DNA of 13,872 nt from RGIG3102 sp964649845 (lineage in GTDB: Bacteria > Bacillota > Clostridia > Oscillospirales > Ruminococcaceae), in contig CAZYSS010000056.1 in the NCBI GenBank assembly GCA_964649845.1, forward strand, positions 1 to 13,872, written 5' to 3'. Every line of letters starts with the position of its first letter. The first letter of the stretch is position 1. The notes beneath the pieces were generated by a model. The model ran no database searches. It was given only the letters and a program-made list of their open reading frames with translations, and was not told the origin of the DNA. This document shows, piece by piece, positions 1 through 7,239 of this stretch. The position numbers and the translations under genes are program-made.

Positions 1-2
1 AT

Positions 3-1130
3 ATGAAAAAACTGTTGTTTTTGCTGCTTGCCGTTATATTTACCGCCTGCAGTGCACGGCAGCCAGCCGAAAACAGCAAGGAATACACACTGCTGGCAGA
101 ATTTTCCACAGATTTTGCTTTTACAGAAAATGGCGCTTATGAAGCACTGGACCATATGGACGGCAGCACAGACATTTTATTTATTGATATAGCCAGCGGT
201 ATTCGCACAGTAAAAGGTGAAATGGTAATTGAAAACACCCCTTCTGCATCAGGAAACTGTCTGATTGCTATGGGAGATTATGTTTACTTTATATCAGATG
301 GGGATTCCTTCGACTCCCCTGATGAAAGGGAAAATGCTGTGATTTATAAATTTTCCACCGAGGGCAAGCTGATAAAGAAACACACCTTTGATAAATATTT
401 CCGCCCTGCTATGATGCGGTTTGCAGGTGATGGCAAGGACCTGTATTTCAGGGCAGCCCAATACCCTGAAAACACAAATGAGCTTATACCGGATATGGGG
501 CTGTACAGGCTGGATACAGATACCTTTGAAACCGAAAGGCTGTGTGATGCAGATTTCCGTATATTCGGTGCATGGAATAATCAGTTGATTATCGGAACAA
601 CAGAACAAAGCGGCGATGACTTCACATATTATTTTGAAACTGTTGATATGAGCACTTATGAACACAAGCAACTGTTTGAAACAGAGCGTATGTGGTGGTT
701 TTCTGTGGACGGGAAATTGTATACCGAGCGCGAAATACCAGGCAGTCTGAAAGTTTATGATATAGAAACCGGGGAATTTTCTGAAATAAAGCTGTTTGAT
801 TATGACGCCGAAAATATAAAAAATTACAGGATTGAGCATCATGGCGATGACAGGAATATTCTGTTCACAGTAAGCCGCACAGATAACTATATAGAGACAA
901 AATATGCTTATAATATTGATACAGGTGAAATAACACCTATGCATATGGAGCGGTATATATACGGCAAATCAGGCGGTTACTACCTTGTAGCCATCGGCGA
1001 ACAGACAATCAATATAGGCAATGAAATGTACGAAAGAGTGGACAATGTATATGCATTTGTAAAATGTGAGGATTACATAAACGGTAACCCACAGTTCAGA
1101 TACATCGCCAGCAGCATTGAATACAGATAA
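3..1130 (+). CDS. Putative secreted lipoprotein, beta-propeller-like, function unknown
   Basis: 375 aa. The N-terminus MKKLLFLLLAVIFTAC is a short signal peptide ending in a lipobox-like FTA-C, which predicts lipid attachment at Cys16 and location on the outer face of the membrane. The mature part has no recognised catalytic motif. It contains several short recurring segments of the kind seen in beta-propeller blades (VYFISDGDS, GLYRLDTDTFE, LKVYDIETGEF, YAYNIDTGEIT), which fits a DUF5050-like or similar propeller fold; this is inference from pattern, not a firm family match. The ATG lies two bases into the window, so the ribosome site and promoter are outside; the complete signal peptide argues that this is the true start. 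The gene converges with the large surface-protein gene. A diverged copy of its last 62 codons lies at 5591-5779 on the other side of that gene. Substrate or partner unknown. Confidence 0.8.
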   Translation: MKKLLFLLLAVIFTACSARQPAENSKEYTLLAEFSTDFAFTENGAYEALDHMDGSTDILFIDIASGIRTVKGEMVIENTPSASGNCLIAMGDYVYFISDGDSFDSPDERENAVIYKFSTEGKLIKKHTFDKYFRPAMMRFAGDGKDLYFRAAQYPENTNELIPDMGLYRLDTDTFETERLCDADFRIFGAWNNQLIIGTTEQSGDDFTYYFETVDMSTYEHKQLFETERMWWFSVDGKLYTEREIPGSLKVYDIETGEFSEIKLFDYDAENIKNYRIEHHGDDRNILFTVSRTDNYIETKYAYNIDTGEITPMHMERYIYGKSGGYYLVAIGEQTINIGNEMYERVDNVYAFVKCEDYINGNPQFRYIASSIEYR

Positions 1131-1169
1131 ATACAGACATAAGCCACCCGGTTGGACAGATATTAGTAA

Positions 1170-1214
1170 AACAATAAAAGCCAAGCTGCAAGGTGCAGCT
1201 TGGCTTTTATTGTT
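1170..1214 (+). terminator. Perfect 21-bp hairpin terminator, probably bidirectional
   Basis: Arms 1170-1190 and 1194-1214 are perfectly complementary over 21 bp with a 3-base loop (AGG). The centre is GC-rich (AAGCCAAGCTGCA) and both outer ends are A- or T-rich, so each strand gives a stem whose 3' side ends in TTTTATTGTT. It lies 40 bp after the lipoprotein stop codon. It can stop transcription from that gene and probably also back up read-through from the convergent surface gene. The stem is longer than in most intrinsic terminators. Confidence 0.85.
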
Positions 1215-1354
1215 GTTCACGCTATACGTCAGAATGCTATGTATAAAAGTTGTACTTATGTCTGCCTGATAAATTGGGATTATCTTAACAGTTTGTTTAT
1301 CTTTTTTATTACATAATCATATATCATCCATATCAAATTTTATAGACAAATCAA

Positions 1355-1391
1355 AACCACCGGAGGAACACTCAGATTCCTGCCGGTGGTT
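1355..1391 (-). terminator. Terminator of the large surface-protein gene
   Basis: Arms AACCACCGGAGGAA (1355-1368) and TTCCTGCCGGTGGTT (1377-1391) pair with a single bulged base around an 8-base loop. On the minus strand the stem ends in GGTGGTTTTGATTTG, a short U-tract. It starts 27 bp beyond the minus-strand stop codon at 1418, so it is the natural end of that transcript. Confidence 0.75.
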
Positions 1392-1417
1392 CAAATCTGT
1401 CATTCAGACAGTATTAT

Positions 1418-4400
1418 TTATTCTTCGCTTCCCTTTTTCTTTTTAAGGATAATTATAATTACCAGACCTGCAATTGCTGCAATGATTACTGGCAATATTG
1501 GGAATGAAGCATCTTCTGCCGGTGCCTGTGGCACTACAGCATCTGCTTCGTCGCCTAAAACTGTACCTTCGTATACAATCGCATAGTCAGAGAAATGAGC
1601 TGTTGTAAACACCATATAGCCGTTTACATATTCTGCAGCTACCTTTTTCAGTTCACCTTTTTCATCAATATAGTATACTTTGTAGTCTTTTGCACCTCTG
1701 CCTTCTTCAATTTCAAATGGAAGCATTACTGTTGCTTTGCCGCCTTTGAATTTGCCGATATATTCACCGTCAGAGAAAACCTGTACAGAAACAACAATTG
1801 CTGTGTCCATTTCTTTCAGCTTTTTCTGCTGTTCAGATGTAAGTGAGCTTATTTCAGCTTTTACAACACGGATTTCAATTGTTTCACCGTCTGCCTGCTG
1901 TGCAATTGCCTGAACTGCCTTTGCATCCAGTTTTACTGTTGCGTCGGTAAATTCTATCACTACCTCTTTTTCGGCATCGGCTATAGCTGCAAATGCTTCT
2001 GTGTCGATTTCAGCTTTATTTACAACATTATCTGTTGCCTGTACCAGTGGAAGAACAACAGGTTCTTCGTCTGCTGTTGCTTCTACAACTGCCTGTACTG
2101 CTGATTTATCCACTGTTGCTGTACCTTCTGAAACAGTTACATTTTCTTTTACAGCTTCCACTACCTCTTCGCTTGCCACAACATCTGTAATTGTTGTATC
2201 TGCCTCTTTTGGCATTTCAACAGATTCTTCTGTTGACACAGATGTGTCTTCTGTTTTTTCATTTGTTGAAACGGAAGGAGTTACAGTTGGTGTTGCAGTA
2301 ACTGTTGTAGATGTTGATGGCACAGATGAGCCTGATGTGCTGCCGCCTGTTGAAGATGATTTCTCTGTGTAAAGAAGAACATACATTGAATCAAAATCAT
2401 CTGATGAGAATGTTATGCTGGATGCACCTTTTGCTGTCTGTGCAATTTTTGTAAATGTATTATCATCGGAAGATTCGGAAATATACCAGGTTCTGTTTGA
2501 TTTTACATCATCAGCATTGATTGTGACAGTATAGTTTACATCTCCGATATTTTTCAATCCAAAATAGATTGAACTGGATGATGTGCTGATTTCTGCATCA
2601 ACTTCATAAACAAAGAGTATGTTGGCTGTGCTGTTGTTTACTGATTTTTCTGCATTGTCAAAAACTTCCTCAAGGTCCGGGTCGTCGGCAATATCTTCTT
2701 TAATGGCTATCTGTGTGTATAAATCAAAGAAAATCTGTGGTGTTTCACCATCAGCAACATCAGCTTTCCAATCCTCAACAAGCTCTGTTATGCTGTCATC
2801 GCTAAGGCTTGTGATGTCTTCAAGAGCTGTATAGTCACCATTTATAGCTTTGTCTATTGCGTCTTTCAGTGCAGTTTCAACTGCTTCCAATGATTCAGCT
2901 GTCATAGCCATATCAAGTTTAACTATTTCAGTGTTACATTCATCACAGATACCGTCATCATTGTTGTCGGAATGATCTTCACTGCCAAACTGATTGCCGC
3001 AGCCTGCACATATAATATAATGGCCTGTGCTGTTTGCGTATTCGTATTTTTCTTCATGATAATGTACATTATCACTGTCTACAGTTGCATTGCACACATC
3101 ACATCTGCCATCGCCGCTGTCATCTGTATGTAACCCAGCTTCATCAACAAACCAGCAATCAATACATTCTTTATAATGTTCTGTTTCATCTATATTCCAG
3201 CCGCCAAAGTTATGAATGTGGTTGCCATTTTCATCTATAGTAAGATAGCAGCTGTCACAGAGGCTGTCTCCGTCTTCGTCCTTATGCGCAGCTTTTGTTT
3301 CCGGCATTATTGCCCAGCAATCTGCGCAGCTGTTTGCATGTCCATCTTCATACACCTGTACTGAGTCAGGGTCTGGGGTATGAGGAATAACTTCGGTATC
3401 TGTATAACCACACATCCAACAATATTTTGAGTGGCCTGCACCGTTTTCTATAAAGCTGTCATATTCGTGGTCTTCTGCATCACCATACGCAGCATTACAT
3501 TCACCGCATACTTCGTAATGTTTACCGCCATATTCGTAATAATCACCGGCGTGCCAATGTTCATCACACCAGTCCTCTGTTTTTGCAGCGCCACAATCAT
3601 CACAGTAGTTGTCGTTGTTCTCATCTACATGGGCAAAGTTGTCATGACTATTTGAAGATGATTCTTCTGTATAGAGAAGAACATAAGTTGAATCAAAATC
3701 ATCTGATGAGAATGTTATGCTGGATGCACCTTTTGCTGTCTGTGCAATTTTTGTAAATGTATTATCATCGGAAGATTCGGAAATATACCAGGTTCTGTTT
3801 GATTTTACATCATCAGCATTGATTGTGACAGTATAGTTTACATCTCCGATATTTTTCAATCCAAAATAGATTGAACTGGATGATGTGCTGATTTCTGCAT
3901 CAACTTCATAAACAAAGAGTATGTTGGCTGTGCTGTTGTTTACTGATTTTTCTGCATTGTCAAAAACTTCCTCAAGGTCCGGGTCGTCGGCAATATCTTC
4001 TTTAATGGCTATCTGTGTGTATAAATCAAAGAAAATCTGTGGTGTTTCACCATCAGCAACATCAGCTTTCCAATCCTCAACAAGCTCTGTTATGCTGTCA
4101 TCGCTAAGGCTTGTGATGTCTTCAAGAGCTGTATAGTCACCATTTATAGCTTTGTCTATTGCGTCTTTCAGTGCAGTTTCAACTGCTTCCAATGATTCAG
4201 CTGTCATAGCCATATCAAGTTTAACTATTTCAGTGTTACATTCATCACAGATACCGTCATCATTGTTGTCGGAATGATCTTCACTGCCAAACTGATTGCC
4301 GCAGCCTGCACATATAATATAATGGCCTGTGCTGTTTGCGTATTCGTATTTTTCTTCATGATAATGTACATTATCACTGTCTACAGTTGCATTGCACACA

Positions 4401-5335
4401 TCACATCTGCCATCGCCGCTGTCATCTGTATGTAACCCAGCTTCATCAACAAACCAGCAATCAATACATTCTTTATAATGTTCTGTTTCATCTATATTCC
4501 AGCCGCCAAAGTTATGAATGTGGTTGCCATTTTCATCTATAGTAAGATAGCAGCTGTCACAGAGGCTGTCTCCGTCTTCGTCCTTATGCGCAGCTTTTGT
4601 TTCCGGCATTATTGCCCAGCAATCTGCGCAGCTGTTTGCATGTCCATCTTCATACACCTGTACTGAGTCAGGGTCTGGGGTATGAGGAATAACTTCGGTA
4701 TCTGTATAACCACACATCCAACAATATTTTGAGTGGCCTGCACCGTTTTCTATAAAGCTGTCATATTCGTGGTCTTCTGCATCACCATACGCAGCATTAC
4801 ATTCACCGCATACTTCGTAATGTTTGCCGCCTACAGCAAGATATTCGCCGTTGTGGACATGGCTATGGCTGCCACCGCCTACACCGATAATAGTGCCATC
4901 CCAGCCGCAATAGTCGCAGTCCCATGTGCCATCACCGTTTGTATCGCCAACCACACAATTTGTATGTGTTTCAAACTCGCCGAGACAGTTGTTATCACTG
5001 CAAACAACCATATGTCCAAATTCATCTTTATGTCCATATGTATTTACTGTAAGTGTGTGGCTGTGAGTAGCTGTGCCACTATTCAGTGTTACACCACAGT
5101 CTGCACATACACCACTGCCGTCGTTTGTGTGCACTGTCACATCATATTTTTCACAGCAAACTGTACAGATGTTGTAGTGTTCTGTTTCTGTAACATAGTA
5201 GATAACCATTCCATTATCATCCACATTTGGCGTATGTGTTGTACATGTCGACGCAAATACAGAAAATGGAACACAAGTCAGTATCACTGCAAATGCAAGT
5301 GTAAGTGACAATACTTTTTTCAAAAGTTTGTTCAT
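1418..5335 (-). CDS. Large repeat-containing, Cys/His/Asp-rich surface protein with C-terminal membrane anchor
   Basis: 1305 aa, no assigned function. Order: signal peptide (about 1-29, cleavage near VFAS); a unique His/Cys-rich region (30-168); repeat copy 1 (169-561); a 41-residue unique linker with further Cys pairs (562-602); repeat copy 2 (603-995); a Ser/Thr/Gly-rich stalk (about 996-1050); a C-terminal region (about 1050-1260) ending in VFTTAHFSDYAIVYEG, an ending seen in many clostridial surface proteins; then a hydrophobic helix (about 1280-1297) followed by KKKKGSEE. There is no LPxTG motif, so anchoring by the helix and basic tail is more likely than by sortase. The Cys-rich parts alternate two knuckles: GHY/EHY-x-x-C-x-x-C, and Asp-rich loops such as HKDEDGDSLCDSC or HTDDSGDGRCDVC. 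These could bind zinc and/or calcium (inference). Each copy also has an acidic helical segment (LDMAMTAESLEAVETALKDA onward) and a Ser-rich beta-like segment. AAGGAG lies 15 bases upstream of the ATG. Confidence 0.9.
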   Translation of the reverse strand: MNKLLKKVLSLTLAFAVILTCVPFSVFASTCTTHTPNVDDNGMVIYYVTETEHYNICTVCCEKYDVTVHTNDGSGVCADCGVTLNSGTATHSHTLTVNTYGHKDEFGHMVVCSDNNCLGEFETHTNCVVGDTNGDGTWDCDYCGWDGTIIGVGGGSHSHVHNGEYLAVGGKHYEVCGECNAAYGDAEDHEYDSFIENGAGHSKYCWMCGYTDTEVIPHTPDPDSVQVYEDGHANSCADCWAIMPETKAAHKDEDGDSLCDSCYLTIDENGNHIHNFGGWNIDETEHYKECIDCWFVDEAGLHTDDSGDGRCDVCNATVDSDNVHYHEEKYEYANSTGHYIICAGCGNQFGSEDHSDNNDDGICDECNTEIVKLDMAMTAESLEAVETALKDAIDKAINGDYTALEDITSLSDDSITELVEDWKADVADGETPQIFFDLYTQIAIKEDIADDPDLEEVFDNAEKSVNNSTANILFVYEVDAEISTSSSSIYFGLKNIGDVNYTVTINADDVKSNRTWYISESSDDNTFTKIAQTAKGASSITFSSDDFDSTYVLLYTEESSSNSHDNFAHVDENNDNYCDDCGAAKTEDWCDEHWHAGDYYEYGGKHYEVCGECNAAYGDAEDHEYDSFIENGAGHSKYCWMCGYTDTEVIPHTPDPDSVQVYEDGHANSCADCWAIMPETKAAHKDEDGDSLCDSCYLTIDENGNHIHNFGGWNIDETEHYKECIDCWFVDEAGLHTDDSGDGRCDVCNATVDSDNVHYHEEKYEYANSTGHYIICAGCGNQFGSEDHSDNNDDGICDECNTEIVKLDMAMTAESLEAVETALKDAIDKAINGDYTALEDITSLSDDSITELVEDWKADVADGETPQIFFDLYTQIAIKEDIADDPDLEEVFDNAEKSVNNSTANILFVYEVDAEISTSSSSIYFGLKNIGDVNYTVTINADDVKSNRTWYISESSDDNTFTKIAQTAKGASSITFSSDDFDSMYVLLYTEKSSSTGGSTSGSSVPSTSTTVTATPTVTPSVSTNEKTEDTSVSTEESVEMPKEADTTITDVVASEEVVEAVKENVTVSEGTATVDKSAVQAVVEATADEEPVVLPLVQATDNVVNKAEIDTEAFAAIADAEKEVVIEFTDATVKLDAKAVQAIAQQADGETIEIRVVKAEISSLTSEQQKKLKEMDTAIVVSVQVFSDGEYIGKFKGGKATVMLPFEIEEGRGAKDYKVYYIDEKGELKKVAAEYVNGYMVFTTAHFSDYAIVYEGTVLGDEADAVVPQAPAEDASFPILPVIIAAIAGLVIIIILKKKKGSEE
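2351..3529 (-). repeat. Internal direct repeat, copy 2 of the surface-protein gene
   Basis: This 1179-bp block matches 3653-4831 at a constant offset of 1302 bp. By eye the stretch 2386-3523 is identical to its partner, with no synonymous change seen. Differences cluster in the last 35 bases at the low-coordinate edge (six) plus one near the other edge. It encodes residues 603-995. Confidence 0.95.
3653..4831 (-). repeat. Internal direct repeat, copy 1 of the surface-protein gene
   Basis: Partner of 2351-3529, encoding residues 169-561, which differ from copy 2 only at the edge (DSTYVLLYTEES against DSMYVLLYTEKS). The copies are separated by 123 bp of unique coding sequence. Unit period is 434 codons, so the duplication keeps the reading frame. 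Confidence 0.95.
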
Positions 5336-5433
5336 TGTTATCTCTTTTTTCTCCTTTATTATATTTCAAATTATGATAAATTAATTGTCGCAGTTATCTT
5401 TTGACACAATTTACCACTGTATTGATGCATAAC

Positions 5434-5462
5434 ATTATACCATTTCACTGTTAAAAAGTAAA
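5434..5462 (-). promoter_or_regulatory. Sigma-A-type promoter of the surface-protein gene
   Basis: On the minus strand, TTTACT (5457-5462) and a perfect TATAAT (5434-5439) are separated by 17 bp. Predicted start of transcription is near 5427, leaving a leader of about 90 bases that contains the AAGGAG site at 5351-5356. No riboswitch-like structure is evident in the leader. Confidence 0.65.
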
Positions 5463-5490
5463 TATTGTCATTATATCCTGACAATAAATA

Positions 5491-5515
5491 AACGCCGCTG
5501 TCTGCGGCGTTTTTG
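5491..5515. terminator. Orphan terminator-like hairpin
   Basis: Arms AACGCCGC (5491-5498) and GCGGCGTT (5504-5511) surround a 5-base loop and are followed on the plus strand by a T run. No plus-strand gene ends here, so on that strand it has no obvious client. On the minus strand it would be a weaker second stop after the spore operon. It may be a leftover of a deleted gene. Confidence 0.6.
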
Positions 5516-5590
5516 ATGCAGGAAAAAAGATACTCTTTTTACATATAACTGTAAGATAAATCCAAGTTTATCTCTCTGTTTGTTCACATA

Positions 5591-5779
5591 CATATAGAAC
5601 GGTATATATACGGCAAATCAGGCGGTTACTATTTTGTTGCCATTGGCGAACAGACAGTACATATAGGCAGCGAAATGTACGAAAGAGCAGACAACGTATA
5701 TGCATTTGTAAAATGCGAGGATTATATAAACGGCAACCCACAGTTCAGATACATTGCCAGCAGCATTGAATACAGATAA
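5591..5779 (+). pseudogene. Truncated 3' remnant of a paralogue of the lipoprotein gene
   Basis: These 189 bp align without gaps to 942-1130, the last 62 codons and stop of the lipoprotein gene, with about 18 base differences (about 90% identity). The frame is open and gives six amino-acid changes out of 62; the other changes are silent, which suggests the copy evolved under constraint before truncation. Upstream, similarity ends abruptly. The frame stays open back only to a stop at 5552-5554, with no plausible start or ribosome site. It is therefore a dead fragment of a second lipoprotein gene, in the same orientation as the intact one and on the opposite side of the surface-protein gene. 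Confidence 0.85.
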
Positions 5780-5787
5780 AACAAAAA

Positions 5788-5811
5788 ACAGGGAGTCACA
5801 AGACTCCCTGT
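5788..5811 (-). terminator. Terminator at the end of the spore-cluster operon
   Basis: Perfect 10-bp stem (ACAGGGAGTC / GACTCCCTGT) with a 4-base loop. On the minus strand it is followed at once by a TTTTTTGTTTT tract, the classic intrinsic-terminator form. It lies 6 bp past the divIC stop codon. The plus-strand side has TATATTTTTA, so it may work both ways. Confidence 0.9.
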
Positions 5812-5817
5812 ATATTT

Positions 5818-6102
5818 TTATTCTGACTGAATGTCTATATAAACCTTTTCGCCCGGATTGGCATAGCCAAGTCTTTCCCTTGCGATACGTTCGATATAAA
5901 CTTCGTTCTGGCCTTCTTCCAACAGGCTTTTTGTATCTGCCACTTCCAATTCCAGTCTTTCTTTCTGTGTCTGTACACTGGCCAACTCCTGTTTTTTGGT
6001 CATAAGTTCAAACTGTGCAGTAATGAGATTGATGGTGAGATAAACTATTGCAAACATAAACATAACAGAACTCAGTCTGACTTTTTTGAATAAATTCTGC
6101 AT
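5818..6102 (-). CDS. divIC: DivIC/FtsB-family septum formation initiator
   Basis: 94 aa from the chosen ATG at 6102. A longer frame would begin at a TTG at 6117, but the sequence GGAGGTGA that would encode its first residues is an ideal ribosome site 5 bases before the inner ATG, so the inner start (MQNLFKK) is preferred. Short cytoplasmic N-terminus, one membrane helix (about 11-29), a coiled coil (about 31-62, KKQELASVQTQKERLELEVA), then the family signature YIERIARERLGYANPGEKVY. In Bacillus subtilis DivIC pairs with FtsL and DivIB at the division septum. Gene order after yabP-yabQ is the same as in B. subtilis and supports the assignment over other FtsB-like proteins. Last gene of the operon. 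Confidence 0.93.
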   Translation of the reverse strand: MQNLFKKVRLSSVMFMFAIVYLTINLITAQFELMTKKQELASVQTQKERLELEVADTKSLLEEGQNEVYIERIARERLGYANPGEKVYIDIQSE

Positions 6103-6145
6103 TTCACTCACCTCCAATTAAAGTAACAAAAACATTTTTGTATTT

Positions 6146-6601
6146 TTAATTATACAACAATACTTCATCCCGTTGCAATAGTTCCGGATTGTTTTCAGGG
6201 GTAAATTTTTGCTTTTTTTCTTTTTTACTCCTGGCTTTATTCACAGCTGCAGCTGTATAGCGTGCTGCTCTTTTTATGCCGTAGCCAGCAGTAACTCCTG
6301 CCAGCCTGAATATCATATTGACAGTGGTGGAAAAGCAGGGCGTAAAAAGCACTGCCCCAAGCAAAGCAAAGGCCACATTATACCAGCGCAGTATGTTGTA
6401 ATTGGCAAAAGAAACGCTGTAGCTGAATATTGCCACCGTAAAAAAGAAACTGATAAGAATATCTCTTATAAAAACTTTTATTTTGCCTTTGTACAGGAAA
6501 ACAGCCAGCAACTGATTTACAAAGCCGGTAACAAAGCCTATGGCAAGAGAGTATATCCGGTCCTGAAAAATCAGGCTGTAGCTCTGGGCATCAAAAATCA
6601 T
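6146..6601 (-). CDS. yabQ: Spore cortex biosynthesis protein YabQ
   Basis: 151 aa. A hydrophobic N-terminal two-thirds with about four membrane helices (near LAIGFVTGFVNQLLAVFLY, ILISFFFTVAIFSYSVSF, WYNVAFALLGAVLF and a fourth weaker one) is followed by a basic cytoplasmic tail (KKEKKQKF). Family members are sporulation membrane proteins of the mother cell needed for cortex formation. The start overlaps the yabP stop in an ATGA, so the two are translationally coupled. Assignment rests on size, topology and position between yabP and divIC; the sequence itself is poorly conserved in this family. Confidence 0.85.
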   Translation of the reverse strand: MIFDAQSYSLIFQDRIYSLAIGFVTGFVNQLLAVFLYKGKIKVFIRDILISFFFTVAIFSYSVSFANYNILRWYNVAFALLGAVLFTPCFSTTVNMIFRLAGVTAGYGIKRAARYTAAAVNKARSKKEKKQKFTPENNPELLQRDEVLLYN

Positions 6602-6870
6602 TTCATTATCCTGGACAAAAAGCTTTCGCTTTTATCCCTTGCCGCCTTGTATTGCAGATTTTCTATCTTGCCTGTAAGAGACATTGTATTGGAGCTGGAG
6701 CTGATTTCCCCTGCCACCAGGTCACGCCCCTGTATAAACAGTGTGCCGTAGTCTGTTCGCAGGGTTATGCGGAATTCATCATAGGCCACCACCTGTCTGA
6801 CACCACTGACAGACATTTTGTTTCTGTTTTCTATTGTAACAGTGTGTGGCAATAAAATTTTGTCGGACAT
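6598..6870 (-). CDS. yabP: Sporulation protein YabP
   Basis: 90 aa, a small soluble protein of the YabP/YqfC family. Recognisable features are the N-terminal LPHTVTIENRNKMSVSGVRQVVAYDE and the central TDYGTLFIQGRDLVAGEIS, where a beta-rich fold is expected, with the conserved G-x-x-L-x-I-x-G pattern. YabP is made in the mother cell under sigma-E control in B. subtilis; its exact biochemical role is not established. A GAGGGGG ribosome site lies a few bases upstream. Four-base overlap with yabQ; 42 bp from rqcP. Confidence 0.9.
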   Translation of the reverse strand: MSDKILLPHTVTIENRNKMSVSGVRQVVAYDEFRITLRTDYGTLFIQGRDLVAGEISSSSNTMSLTGKIENLQYKAARDKSESFLSRIMK

Positions 6871-6912
6871 AATATTCCCCCTCTGTGAAAATATATGCCC
6901 GACATTGACAAA

Positions 6913-7158
6913 TTATTCTTCAATTACTGTATACATTTCTCTGGCACCATCTTTGCTGACAACATTTTCAACAGACAACACTTTAACTTTTACAGGCTTG
7001 GTGCCGAACATAATCTGAATCTCGTCACCTATTTTTACCTGATAGGAGGCTTTTACTTCGCGGCCGTTTACAATAATACGGCCTGCATCAGCAACTTCGT
7101 TGGCCACTGTACGTCTTTTGATAAGACGGGACACCTTTAAAAATTTATCTATTCTCAT
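6913..7158 (-). CDS. rqcP: S4-domain RNA-binding protein RqcP (YabO, Hsp15-like)
   Basis: 81 aa, essentially one S4 RNA-binding domain: MRIDKFLKVSRLIKRRTVAN is almost the same as the B. subtilis YabO/RqcP N-terminus, including the basic residues Arg2, Arg11, Lys14, Arg15 and Arg16. A short beta-rich C-terminus follows (VKVLSVENVVSKDGAREMYTVIEE). In B. subtilis RqcP works with RqcH on stalled 50S subunits, stabilising P-site tRNA during C-terminal alanine tailing. AGAGGT lies just upstream of the ATG. Downstream of the hup terminator it may start a second transcription unit with yabP, yabQ and divIC. Confidence 0.92.
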   Translation of the reverse strand: MRIDKFLKVSRLIKRRTVANEVADAGRIIVNGREVKASYQVKIGDEIQIMFGTKPVKVKVLSVENVVSKDGAREMYTVIEE

Positions 7159-7184
7159 ATTTACCTCTGGAACTGTTTTTAGCT

Positions 7185-7213
7185 ATTGTAACATATAAAA
7201 ACTGCCGATGCAA
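7185..7213 (-). promoter_or_regulatory. Possible promoter for rqcP-yabP-yabQ-divIC
   Basis: On the minus strand TTGCAT (7208-7213) and TACAAT (7185-7190) are 17 bp apart, with predicted transcription start about 20 bases before rqcP. The -35 element sits inside the hup terminator stem. The -35 is weak (TTG conserved, the rest not), so this is tentative. Sigma-E control would be expected for yabP/yabQ, but I do not see a clear sigma-E pair here. Confidence 0.35.
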
Positions 7214-7225
7214 TTGCACCGGCAG
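7197..7225 (-). terminator. Intrinsic terminator directly after hup
   Basis: The minus-strand RNA forms a 10-bp stem CUGCCGGUGC / GCAUCGGCAG (one G-U pair) with loop AAUU, immediately followed by UUUUUAUAUG. It begins 15 bp past the hup stop codon. Strong GC stem plus U-tract gives high confidence. It should limit read-through from spoVB-mazG-hup into rqcP and would allow hup to be made at a different level. Confidence 0.85.
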
Positions 7226-7239
7226 AAATGAAAACAATA

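Noticed and set aside
294..944. 216-aa minus-strand open frame opposite the lipoprotein gene
   Set aside because: Antisense of a gene with a good signal peptide; no ribosome site or family features.
2351..4831. CRISPR array or transposon as explanation of the repeat
   Set aside because: Only two very long units, in frame within one protein; no spacers, no terminal inverted repeats, no transposase.
4733..5308. 191-aa open frame on the plus strand opposite the surface-protein gene, with similar shorter ones at 2619, 3034, 3921 and 4336
   Set aside because: All are antisense to the 1305-aa gene, repeat with its internal duplication, and have Cys/Tyr/Ile-rich composition without domains or ribosome sites.
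5336..5430. Riboswitch in the leader of the surface-protein gene
   Set aside because: The leader is AT-rich with no stable nested helices or known aptamer core that I can recognise.
942..5779. Insertion sequence or integrated element bounded by the 189-bp direct repeats
   Set aside because: No recombinase, transposase or inverted ends were found between them; the repeats are coding sequence of a lipoprotein, better explained by gene duplication and loss.
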